Shown: positions 50,643-58,692 of the stretch, piece after piece
Layout: every line of letters begins with the position of its first letter
How positions within the stretch are numbered: the stretch's first letter is position 1
Assembly: GCA_017051695.1 (NCBI GenBank)
Contig: JAFIDK010000006.1
Span: 124,001 to 188,000 of the forward strand
DNA length: 64,000 bases
Direction: 5' to 3'
From: Algoriphagus aestuarii
GTDB taxonomy: Bacteria; Bacteroidota; Bacteroidia; Cytophagales; Cyclobacteriaceae
Program-made: the position numbers and the translations under genes
The notes under the pieces: generated by a model
Database searches by the model: none
The model's input: only the letters and a program-made list of their open reading frames with translations
Told to the model about the DNA's origin: nothing

Positions 50643-52331
50643 CTAGTTTATTTTTTTGGAAAATTTTTGATTGCGGATCCACCAGACAAATGCACCTATC
50701 AAAAGCAGGATCATGACCGGGGCGACCACATTTATCAATTGCCAAAAAGTCTTTTCTTGGGCAACTTTCACTTTATTCAAAGGCCGGATCTTAAAGGTCC
50801 TGGTTCGGGAGGCAATGATGCCCTCCGGTTCAGAAAGATACTTGACCATATTTCGTAAAAGCAGTTTATTCGCATAAGTTACTTGACTAAAGGGATCTTC
50901 TCCCAGAGCCAAAGGACTTCCGTCCTGGAGATTTCTTTGGCTTTGGAACACATCTCCATCTCCAAAAACCACTACTTTCCCGCTACCTGAATCTTTAAAT
51001 TCTTCTTTGGAAAAACCCTCAGGCAAAAACCTGTTCTTGAAAAGCGAGGTGAAATTCCCTTCCAGTAAATAACCCATAGGAAGATTTTTCAAAGAAAAGT
51101 TCTCCTCCTGAGGTTCTTTCTGCATATCGTTAAAAGCCACCCGAACAGGAGCCTTCAAAATTCCGGAGTGATTGGAAGAAAAAATCAAAGGTGTTTTTCG
51201 CACTCCTTCCGCCATTACCGTGTCCAGGCTGCTGGCAAAACGAAAATAAACCACATCTAAGCCTTTGGTAATCGGATGATCCTGCATGATACCTGCCTGG
51301 ATATAAAACGGCCATGGCAAAGGCACCATCTGATCTTGATTGCCAAAATTCCCAGCCATCACAGGAAAATACCCAAAATTCAGATCCTGGATTAAATCCT
51401 TGTTGACACGAATTCCATATTTAAACAAGAGGTTTTCTAGACCTGAATCCACTGGCATGGCAAATGTCCCTTCCCCTCCGGCCTGGGCTATATCCACTGC
51501 CACTCCATCAATCATCACGACCAGATTTCCACCGTTCATTACATATTGGTCTAGAAGATAGATCTCCCTTTCGGTATAAATTTCCCGAGGACCTTCTATG
51601 AAAATGATTTTAAAATTGGCAAGATCAGAAGGTTTCTTTGCCTGCTCCAGTGGCACTTTAAACAGTTCAAACTCGCCATCCAGCGCCTCTACCAAACCAT
51701 ACCCATCATCTTCCGCCATTTCTCCATGTCCCATGATCATCGCAATCGCCGATTCCTCTGGGCTGACCAGTTTTTTGATGGCATTGCTCAATTCAAATTC
51801 TAAATTCTCAATGGATTGGTTCAAAATCTCATCAGCTCCCATTCCCCGTTCACCTTTTAAAACCAGGGCCCCTGTTTCAAACTCCGAATCACTGACCAAA
51901 ATACCGGGAAAAATCAAAGTCGCCTGCTGTCCCGAGTTTTGACTCACATACACATTCGTTGGGTTGATACCATACTGGGTCAGCGTCCCAATAAAGGCTT
52001 CCTGCTCACTTCCTTCCACCGAAAGCGGGTCGAAATAAGAATAGGAAATCTTCTCTGGGCTGTAGGAATTAAACGTCCGAACTGTCTCTTCAATGGATTT
52101 TTGCAACCTCCTCATCCCACCGGGCAAATTATCTGCAACTAATAAAATATCAACATGTATGGGCTCAGTCAATTGCGACAGCACTTCTTCAGTTGCCGGA
52201 TGCAACGAGTACCTTTTTTCCTCAGTTAAATCTATCCGGAATCTGAGGAATTGTGCCAAAATCACAAAAACGACAACTCCTCCTAGGAGGATTGTCCATT
52301 GTTTGATAGTATTTGTGATCGGCTTTTTCAT
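50643..52331 (-). CDS. gldG: Gliding motility-associated ABC transporter substrate-binding protein GldG
   Basis: 562 residues, the expected GldG length. N-terminal membrane segment (residues ~11-28, WTILLGGVVVFVILAQF), then a long extracytoplasmic domain starting RIDLTEEKRYSLHPATEEVL and including a DUF4350-like EREIYLLDQYVMNGGNLVVMIDG. A C-terminal transmembrane segment (LINVVAPVMILLLIGAFVWWI) anchors it, followed by a short basic tail. With GldF it forms the membrane part of the GldAFG ABC transporter needed for gliding in Flavobacterium; here the role is inferred from synteny and family. Overlaps gldF by 4 bases. Confidence 0.9.
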   Translation of the reverse strand: MKKPITNTIKQWTILLGGVVVFVILAQFLRFRIDLTEEKRYSLHPATEEVLSQLTEPIHVDILLVADNLPGGMRRLQKSIEETVRTFNSYSPEKISYSYFDPLSVEGSEQEAFIGTLTQYGINPTNVYVSQNSGQQATLIFPGILVSDSEFETGALVLKGERGMGADEILNQSIENLEFELSNAIKKLVSPEESAIAMIMGHGEMAEDDGYGLVEALDGEFELFKVPLEQAKKPSDLANFKIIFIEGPREIYTEREIYLLDQYVMNGGNLVVMIDGVAVDIAQAGGEGTFAMPVDSGLENLLFKYGIRVNKDLIQDLNFGYFPVMAGNFGNQDQMVPLPWPFYIQAGIMQDHPITKGLDVVYFRFASSLDTVMAEGVRKTPLIFSSNHSGILKAPVRVAFNDMQKEPQEENFSLKNLPMGYLLEGNFTSLFKNRFLPEGFSKEEFKDSGSGKVVVFGDGDVFQSQRNLQDGSPLALGEDPFSQVTYANKLLLRNMVKYLSEPEGIIASRTRTFKIRPLNKVKVAQEKTFWQLINVVAPVMILLLIGAFVWWIRNQKFSKKIN

Positions 52332-53047
52332 TTATTCTTCAAAGTCAACATGCTCAAACCCAAAAACAACCAGATCATTCCCAACATAAAAAAGACATCT
52401 GTAGCGTCTACCACTCCTCTACTGAGATTGATGTAATGAAAACTCAGGCTCAACTCCTCCACCCAATAAGCAAAATCGCCTACCTGAAGATCAGCCAATG
52501 CAGAAAACCCGAAATACAGCACAAAACATAAAAAAACGCCCAGAACAAAAGCCAAAACTTGCTGGGATGTCAAGGAACTTGCAAATAGGCCTACCGCTGC
52601 GAAAACTGCCCCGATCATCAGGAGCCCAATCCATGAGCCCATAAAGCCTGCCTGATCGAGATTTCCAACGGGATCACCTAATTGGATAATACTATAGAAA
52701 TAAAGTAATGTAGGTAACACCGCCAGAATCACTAAGAATAAAAGGGCAAAGTATTTGGCCAATAAGATCTGGAGCAAGGAAAGTGGTGAAGTTCTCAGCA
52801 ATTCCCAGGTTCCGGTTTTTCGCTCATCAGCGATTGACCTCATCGCAATGGCGGGAACCAAAAAAGTAAACACATAAGGAGTATATGAAAACAAGGCCTC
52901 TAAGTCTGCATAGCCATATTCCAACACGCTGCTTTCTGGAAAAACCCACACGATCAGACCTATGGCTACCAGAAAAAGTGCCAACACTAAATAGCCCAAA
53001 AGGCTTCCAAAAAATGCATTGATTTCTTTTAGAAACAGGCTTTTCAT
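52328..53047 (-). CDS. gldF: Gliding motility-associated ABC transporter permease GldF
   Basis: 239 residues. Six likely membrane segments (e.g. GYLVLALFLVAIGLIVWVF, PYVFTFLVPAIAM, LFLVILAVLPTLLYFY, IGLLMIGAVFAAVGLFA, VLGVFLCFVLYFGF, FFMLGMIWLFLGL). SIADERKTGTWELLRTSPLS matches the ABC-2 permease cytoplasmic coupling region. Its stop overlaps the gldG start by 4 bases. GldA is 88 bases upstream. Confidence 0.92.
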   Translation of the reverse strand: MKSLFLKEINAFFGSLLGYLVLALFLVAIGLIVWVFPESSVLEYGYADLEALFSYTPYVFTFLVPAIAMRSIADERKTGTWELLRTSPLSLLQILLAKYFALLFLVILAVLPTLLYFYSIIQLGDPVGNLDQAGFMGSWIGLLMIGAVFAAVGLFASSLTSQQVLAFVLGVFLCFVLYFGFSALADLQVGDFAYWVEELSLSFHYINLSRGVVDATDVFFMLGMIWLFLGLSMLTLKNK

Positions 53048-53134
53048 CTGGTTAGTAGTGTTTTTTAAAGGTCAGATGGAAACTCGATTTGTCAATCTTT
53101 TTTCTTGGATTTTGGGTTTTTGGGAAGCTCGGTT

Positions 53135-54040
53135 TCATCGGGTAATTTCTCTGAAAATTTGTTCCAAATTCTTTTTATTTTGACTCATGCTGATCAGGTT
53201 GAGATTTCTTTCCTGCACGATCTTCATCACTGATTTTCTTGCCTCAGAAGCATCTTCACAACTGATGCTCACGGAATTATTCCCTTTGTTCCCAAAAATC
53301 GGCGATCCGATGGATTCAAACCATTCCAGTTCCAAACTTTCTTCAGTTTCCAGGTCCAACCTGACTTCTGAACTGGTAGCTTTTAAATTTTCCAATGCCT
53401 CTGCAGCAAGGATCTTGCCTTTATTGATGATCACCACATCTTGACAGATAGCCTCTACCTCCTGCATGATGTGAGTGGACAGGATCAAAGTTTTGTCTCT
53501 GGCTATTTCCGAAATTAAGTTTCTAATTTCCACCAGCTGGTTTGGATCCAAACCTGTAGTCGGTTCATCTAAGATTACTACCTGAGGATCATGGATCAAG
53601 GCTTTTGCCAGACCTACCCTTTGACGGTAGCCCTTGGATAACTGTCCGATTTTTTTATGCTGCTCTGGGCTTAATCCGGTTTTTTGAAGCAAGTCTTTGA
53701 TCCGTTCTTGTCGTTTGGAACCGGTGATTCCGTAAATGCCTGCAGAGAATTCCAAGAATTCACGAACATACATATCCAGATACAAGGGATTATGTTCTGG
53801 GAGATAGCCAATTTTGGGACTCACCACTTTGGGATTTTGAAGGGCATCGAGCCCCATAACTTTGACTGAACCGCTATCAGCTTGGATAAATCCGGTGATG
53901 ATTTTCATCGTAGTGGATTTACCGGCACCATTTGGACCCAAAAAACCCAAAATCCTACCTGGACTTGCAGAAAAAGACACTGAATCAAGTGCTTTTTGGG
54001 TTCCGTAAAGCTTGGTGAGTTGGGATACTTCGAGTGACAT
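53135..54040 (-). CDS. gldA: Gliding motility-associated ABC transporter ATP-binding protein GldA
   Basis: 301 residues. Walker A GPNGAGKSTTMKII, Q-loop LPEHNPLY, signature LSKGYRQRVGLAKAL, Walker B VVILDEPTTGLDPNQ, H-loop STHIM, and a C-terminal domain (DLETEESLELEWF) of the DUF4162 type. Supplies ATP energy to GldF/GldG. In Flavobacterium johnsoniae gldA is separate from gldFG; here it stands first in the same leftward run. Gap to gldF is 87 bases. A possible role beyond gliding in this organism is unproven. Confidence 0.92.
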   Translation of the reverse strand: MSLEVSQLTKLYGTQKALDSVSFSASPGRILGFLGPNGAGKSTTMKIITGFIQADSGSVKVMGLDALQNPKVVSPKIGYLPEHNPLYLDMYVREFLEFSAGIYGITGSKRQERIKDLLQKTGLSPEQHKKIGQLSKGYRQRVGLAKALIHDPQVVILDEPTTGLDPNQLVEIRNLISEIARDKTLILSTHIMQEVEAICQDVVIINKGKILAAEALENLKATSSEVRLDLETEESLELEWFESIGSPIFGNKGNNSVSISCEDASEARKSVMKIVQERNLNLISMSQNKKNLEQIFREITR

Positions 54041-54177
54041 TCGGCTATTTTAAGCTATCAAAAGTACGGAAAAATTATAGTTTCGTTCAACCAAAGCAAG
54101 TAAGCTTCCTTGGATGAAAGGCGGATTCAAATCAAAGAAAATTTTCTTTTGCCCTTTAAGCATCAATTTTCCTTCCT

Positions 54178-54702
54178 TTATTTTGCTCTTCCTAAATTTT
54201 CCAGCAAAAGATCAATCTTGGTAATACCTACATACTCAGCGACTAGTTCCTGTTTTGTATTATAGCAAAAAATAGAAGGAAGACTTTTGATCTGGAGGTA
54301 GCTCGCCACATTCATATCTGCATCTAACAAAAAATGAACATTTGATCGATCTTTGATTTCGAGCCCATTTACAAATCCAATCATTTCTGGTTTTGGCTGA
54401 ACGGTCGCGAAAATGAGGTTATATTCTTTAAACTCATTGATCCTTCTAGAGATTTCACCCAATTCATCTTGGCATAAGTGGCAGGTTGAATTGAAATATA
54501 TAAAAAGCGTTGGCTTGTCGCCAGCCAGTTGGTGAATCGGACTTACTTTCCCATTAATATCATATAAATTAAAATCCGGCAAGAGTTTTGGCGTGGTGGT
54601 TTTTGCAGCAACTTCCAGTTTCTTTGGTTGGAAAGAAGACCCTAAAAAGGCTGTAGCTCCTAATAATAGAACGATCAAAATGATCAGATTAAGTTTTTTC
54701 AT
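54178..54702 (-). CDS. Thioredoxin-fold redox protein, TlpA/redoxin-like
   Basis: 174 residues. N-terminal membrane segment or signal (residues ~4-22, LNLIILIVLLLGATAFLG). Then the thioredoxin fold: KPTLFIYFNSTCHLCQDELGEISRRI with Cys74/Cys77 as CHLC, and the cis-Pro loop IKSLPSIFCY. NVHFLLDADMNVASYL is typical of redoxins. Likely works outside the cytoplasm as an electron or disulfide donor. Partner unknown. Confidence 0.85.
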   Translation of the reverse strand: MKKLNLIILIVLLLGATAFLGSSFQPKKLEVAAKTTTPKLLPDFNLYDINGKVSPIHQLAGDKPTLFIYFNSTCHLCQDELGEISRRINEFKEYNLIFATVQPKPEMIGFVNGLEIKDRSNVHFLLDADMNVASYLQIKSLPSIFCYNTKQELVAEYVGITKIDLLLENLGRAK

Positions 54703-54805
54703 AAGACAATTTCAGAAAGACTCCGGGCAATTTAACCACTATCCTCCCTTAAACCAATCTAAAGAAGGATGGCAGGTTTTGTTGATCATCTGAATGGGTA
54801 TAAAA

Positions 54806-54836
54806 AAACACCCATGAAATCATTTCATAGGTGTTT
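54806..54836 (-). terminator. Terminator of the SDR gene
   Basis: Arms AAACACCCATGAAAT (54806-54820) and ATTTCATAGGTGTTT (54822-54836), one mismatch, central C; leftward reading ends in T. It lies 24 bases after the SDR stop. Confidence 0.8.
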
Positions 54837-54860
54837 CTACCTTTTTTCTGTTTCTATTAA

Positions 54861-55559
54861 TTATTTCTTTCCTTTTGGTCGCAAGGGTCTGCACTCCACA
54901 TCCGCAACAAAGTAATTGGGGTGAGTTTCCAGCGTCTGAACAATCGTCGTTGCCACATCAATAGGTCTCATCATGTTTTCGTGCGCATCCACTCCAGGAA
55001 TCTCATCAAAGAAATTTGTCTGGATGGAGCCAGGGTAAATGGTAGAAACTTTGATCCCAAAATCTCTTAATTCCATATACAAGGAATGTGAAATTCCCCG
55101 GACCGCGTGCTTGGTTCCCACGTATCCGGCAAATTTATTTACCCCATTCAGGCCGGCAATCGAGGCCACATTCAGAATATGTCCTTCATCGGCGGTTTTC
55201 ATCCCCGGGATCAATCTTTTGGTGGTATAAAAAATCCCATGCACATTGGTATCAAACATAGCTTTCCAATCATCTGAGGAAAACGTCTCTGTTTCTCCAG
55301 CGACACCGAACCCTGCATTATTCACCAAAATCCGGATGTCCTTCCCGAGTTTTGCAACGGTTGCCTGGAATGCTTTTTCTACAGAATCCTCCTTTGCCAC
55401 ATCACAGGTAAAAAAGTGGAAATTCTCATGATCGAATTCAGGAGCATTTCTACCCCAGCCCGCCACGATACTTCCTTTATCGATTAACTGCTTGACTACT
55501 TCCAGACCCACACCTTTACTTACTCCTGTTACTACTGCTATTTTATTTTTAAGTACCAT
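54861..55559 (-). CDS. SDR family NAD(P)-dependent oxidoreductase
   Basis: 232 residues. Rossmann TGVSKGVG (residues 11-18), NNAG (LVNNAGFGVAGE), catalytic Ser in NVASIAGLNG and YVGTKHAV. Subfamily resembles YdfG/NADP-dependent 3-hydroxy acid dehydrogenases. Substrate unknown. Single-gene leftward unit with its own terminator. Divergent from the M20D gene. Confidence 0.88.
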   Translation of the reverse strand: MVLKNKIAVVTGVSKGVGLEVVKQLIDKGSIVAGWGRNAPEFDHENFHFFTCDVAKEDSVEKAFQATVAKLGKDIRILVNNAGFGVAGETETFSSDDWKAMFDTNVHGIFYTTKRLIPGMKTADEGHILNVASIAGLNGVNKFAGYVGTKHAVRGISHSLYMELRDFGIKVSTIYPGSIQTNFFDEIPGVDAHENMMRPIDVATTIVQTLETHPNYFVADVECRPLRPKGKK

Positions 55560-55704
55560 TTATTGAATGATTGAGTTTTCTATCTAAAGCTTTTTACTGC
55601 CAAATAGTTCTTCGTGGAGATTCATTTCCGGTAATTCTTTTGATGGAATGAGCTACTTCGGGGTATTTTTCTAAATTTGATTCATAAGATTTTAACCATC
55701 AACC

Positions 55705-57000
55705 ATGAAAAAACTATTATTACCCTTGCTGATTTTTCCAATCCTTGGATCAGGAACAGCACTTGCACAGTCTTCCCTAAGACCGGCCATAGACACCAAA
55801 GCGAATGCCATTGAGTCTAAAGTAATCGAATGGAGAAGAGATATCCACATGCACCCGGAGTTGGGAAACCAGGAATTCAGAACAGCAAAAAAAGTGGCTG
55901 ATCATCTCCGGTCTTTAGGCATCGAAGTGACTGAAGAAGTGGCGGTAACTGGTGTTGTAGGATATCTGAAAGGTGGAAAACCAGGTCCTACTGTAGCCCT
56001 GAGAGCAGATATGGATGCCCTTCCGGTCACCGAGCGCAATGACTTACCCTTTAAATCTGTCAATACAGCTACCTATAATGGACAAGAAACTGGTGTGATG
56101 CATGCCTGCGGTCACGATACCCACGTCGCGATATTAATGGGAGTGGCTGAAGTTTTGGCAAGTATGAAAGATGATCTGGAAGGAAATGTAAAATTCTTCT
56201 TCCAACCTGCAGAAGAAGGTGTCTATGATGCCGATATAGCTGGAGCAGAATTAATGGTGAAAGAGGGTGTCATGGAAGATGTCGATGCTGTTTTCGGACT
56301 TCATATCGCCTCCCAAATGGAAGTAGGAAAAATCGGATACAGATCTGGCCCGGCGATGGCGGCGGTCGACAATCTGGAAATCACGCTTACCGGAAGACAA
56401 GCCCACGGTGCTTCACCTTGGTCAGGGATAGACCCAATTGTGACATCCTCCCAAATTGTCATGGGATTGCAAACGATTTTATCCAGAAGTGTAAACATCA
56501 CAGAAAACCCAGCAGTAGTTACAGTCGGGGCAATCCATGGTGGGATCAGACATAATATCATTCCTGAAAAAGTGGAAATGATCGGAACCATCAGAACTTT
56601 TGGAGACGAACAACAAGCTTTGGTTCACAAACGAATCACTGAAATCGTGACCAATATCGCAGAAAGTGCCGGTGCAGAAGTTGATCTTAAAATCGAAAAA
56701 CTGTACCCTTCCACTGTCAATGATCCAAACCTGACTTCTGAAATGCTTCCTAGCATTGTATCGGCGGCAGGTGAAGGAAACGTTATCAGTATGCCTCCGA
56801 TCACAGGAGCTGAAGACTTCAGTTTCTTCCAAAGAGAAAAGCCAGGATTGTTTATCAATCTAGGCGGCATGAAAAAGGGAGGTGACCCTACTAAAACTCC
56901 TTCCCACCATACTCCAGGTTTCTATATTGATGAAGGTGGATTCACACTAGGCGTAAGAACTTTGAGCTATTTTGTCGTAGACTATATGGGAAAACAATAA
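55705..57000 (+). CDS. M20D amidohydrolase (IAA-amino acid hydrolase-like), secreted
   Basis: 431 residues. Signal peptide ending GTALAQ. RRDIHMHPELGNQEFRTAK, RADMDALPVTE, HACGHDTHVAILMG (metal Cys/His), QPAEEGVYDADIAGAE (Glu pair), GLHIASQMEVG and the final ITGAEDFSFFQREKPGLFINLGG are the standard M20D set. Likely removes an acyl or amino acid from an amide in the periplasm. An unusually long perfect hairpin follows the stop. Confidence 0.9.
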   Translation: MKKLLLPLLIFPILGSGTALAQSSLRPAIDTKANAIESKVIEWRRDIHMHPELGNQEFRTAKKVADHLRSLGIEVTEEVAVTGVVGYLKGGKPGPTVALRADMDALPVTERNDLPFKSVNTATYNGQETGVMHACGHDTHVAILMGVAEVLASMKDDLEGNVKFFFQPAEEGVYDADIAGAELMVKEGVMEDVDAVFGLHIASQMEVGKIGYRSGPAMAAVDNLEITLTGRQAHGASPWSGIDPIVTSSQIVMGLQTILSRSVNITENPAVVTVGAIHGGIRHNIIPEKVEMIGTIRTFGDEQQALVHKRITEIVTNIAESAGAEVDLKIEKLYPSTVNDPNLTSEMLPSIVSAAGEGNVISMPPITGAEDFSFFQREKPGLFINLGGMKKGGDPTKTPSHHTPGFYIDEGGFTLGVRTLSYFVVDYMGKQ

Positions 57001-57049
57001 GATTCAAAAAAACCTCGATTTCATGATGAAATCGAGGTTTTTTTGAATC
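57001..57049. terminator. Very long perfect hairpin terminator
   Basis: Arms 57001-57024 and 57026-57049 are perfectly complementary over 24 bases around one central G, with AAAAAAA in one arm and TTTTTTT in the other. Core CCTCGATTTCAT / ATGAAATCGAGG. It starts at the base after the M20D stop and should work in both directions. Confidence 0.85.
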
Positions 57050-57058
57050 AATTATGTG

Positions 57059-57195
57059 TATATCCGCTTTTATGCTCGTATGGAGCCAAAAGCAAAAAGG
57101 ATATGCTAAACATAAGAATTGAGACCGCATCGGTCTTCCGGCCAGATAAGCAAAGAATCTAAGGTGACTGGCATCTTTACGGATAATCATATTCT
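57059..57195 (+). repeat. Diverged dispersed repeat, copy B
   Basis: Second copy of the repeat at 42905-43072, in the same orientation; TATCCGCTTTTATGC opens it and GACTGGCATC, GGATAATCAT close it. Lacks the CTCCCG hairpin. Confidence 0.55.
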
Positions 57196-57248
57196 TTAAA
57201 ATGGCACTGATCTAGAAATACTGGAAATTAGATAATACCAATTGTCTA

Positions 57249-58067
57249 TTACATTCTTACGACTAATTCTGCCATGATCTTTGCCAAAATCGGTTCCGCC
57301 AAAGCTGCAGCAGCAAGCACTTCGGCAATGGTTACCTTTTTGATTTTGCCATCTACACCGAGGTCTGTAATCGCCGAAATCCCAAATACCTCTAAGTCCA
57401 TCTGCCTGGCCACGATTACCTCAGGAACAGTACTCATCCCCACGGCATCTGCTCCTATAGTTCTTAGATACCGATATTCTGCTGGTGTCTCTAAGTTAGG
57501 GCCTTGCACTCCTGCATATACTCCAGTGTGAAACATAAAATTATTTTCCAAGGCAATATTTTGGGCTAGCTTGATCAGTCTAGGAGAATAGGCATCTGAC
57601 ATATCCGGAAACCGAACTCCGAACTCATCGAGGTTTTTGCCTCTGAGGGGATTTTCTGGAAAAAGGTCGATATGATCCTTGATAATCATGACTTCACCGA
57701 CATGTTGAGAAGGATTTAATCCTCCACAGGCATTTGAAACCAACAAACTTTTTACACCGAGAAGCTTCATCACACGCACGGGAAATGTCACCTCCTGCAT
57801 GGAATATCCTTCGTAATAATGAAAACGGCCTTTCATAGCCACCACTTTTTTATTACCGATTTTTCCGAAAATCAGCTTTCCAGAATGGCTTTCTACGGTG
57901 GAAATCGGAAAATGGGGAATCTCACTGTAGTCAATTTCGATGTCTACCTGAATTTGTTGGCCCAATTTCCCAAGACCTGTTCCCAAAATAATTCCGATAT
58001 TCACGGGCTCAGAATGTAGATTTTGGATAAAGTGATAAGCTTCTTTTATTTGATCTGCGTACTTCAT
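57249..58067 (-). CDS. Purine nucleoside phosphorylase
   Basis: 272 residues. PNP class II/PunA: GIILGTGLGKLG at the start, PHFPISTVESHSGKLIFG with the phosphate-binding His, MKGRFHYYEGYSMQEVTFPVRVM, TGVYAGVQGPNLETPAEYRYL, GADAVGMSTVPEVIVAR and ISAITDLGVDG. Splits purine nucleosides by phosphorolysis in salvage. Cytoplasmic. Divergent from the FMN reductase gene. Confidence 0.92.
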   Translation of the reverse strand: MKYADQIKEAYHFIQNLHSEPVNIGIILGTGLGKLGQQIQVDIEIDYSEIPHFPISTVESHSGKLIFGKIGNKKVVAMKGRFHYYEGYSMQEVTFPVRVMKLLGVKSLLVSNACGGLNPSQHVGEVMIIKDHIDLFPENPLRGKNLDEFGVRFPDMSDAYSPRLIKLAQNIALENNFMFHTGVYAGVQGPNLETPAEYRYLRTIGADAVGMSTVPEVIVARQMDLEVFGISAITDLGVDGKIKKVTIAEVLAAAALAEPILAKIMAELVVRM

Positions 58068-58164
58068 TGCTTCAAAAATTCTTATTTAGTAAAGATATTA
58101 AAATTGGCCTCTGGGCAAACCTTTCAAATATTAGGCTTGTTTAAGTCGACAAAATACACCGGAA

Positions 58165-58689
58165 ATGATCAAAATCATCGTTGGTACCAATCGAAAAAAT
58201 TCAGTATCTAAAATCATTGCAGAACTCTACCAATCCATCCTTTCTGAAAAGGGAGCAACTTCTGAAATATTAGAGTTGGAAAACCTGCCGATTGATTTTA
58301 TAGAGACAGCACTCTACGAAAACAACGGGAAAAATGAGGATTATAACCTCTTCCATGAAAAACTGGAAGAAGGAGACAAGTTTGTCTTTATCGTTCCGGA
58401 GTACAATGGATCATTTCCAGGCATCTTAAAAACGTTTATCGATGGGATGACCTATCCCAATACATTTAGAAATAAAAAAAGTGCCCTAGTGGGCATCTCT
58501 TCTGGAATGGGGGGAGGTGGCATCGCTTTGAGCCACCTCACCGATATATTCCATTATCTGGGAATGCATGTCCTTGCTCTCAAGCCAAAACTTGCCAAAA
58601 TAGAGCAAAATATGTCAGATAACCTGCTCACCAACAGGCTGTACATGGACTTGCTGCAATCCCAGGCAGACATGCTGCTTGAATTTTAA
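58165..58689 (+). CDS. NADPH-dependent FMN reductase family protein
   Basis: 174 residues. IKIIVGTNRKNSVSKIIAEL is the flavodoxin-like phosphate loop; FIVPEYNGSFPGILKTFIDGMTYPNTF is the central FMN/NADPH site; GISSGMGGGGIALSHLTDIFHYLGM closes the fold. Reduces FMN or quinones, or azo-like substrates, using NAD(P)H. Cytoplasmic. Its stop is 3 bases from the convergent ftsZ stop. Confidence 0.88.
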   Translation: MIKIIVGTNRKNSVSKIIAELYQSILSEKGATSEILELENLPIDFIETALYENNGKNEDYNLFHEKLEEGDKFVFIVPEYNGSFPGILKTFIDGMTYPNTFRNKKSALVGISSGMGGGGIALSHLTDIFHYLGMHVLALKPKLAKIEQNMSDNLLTNRLYMDLLQSQADMLLEF

Positions 58690-58692
58690 AGA

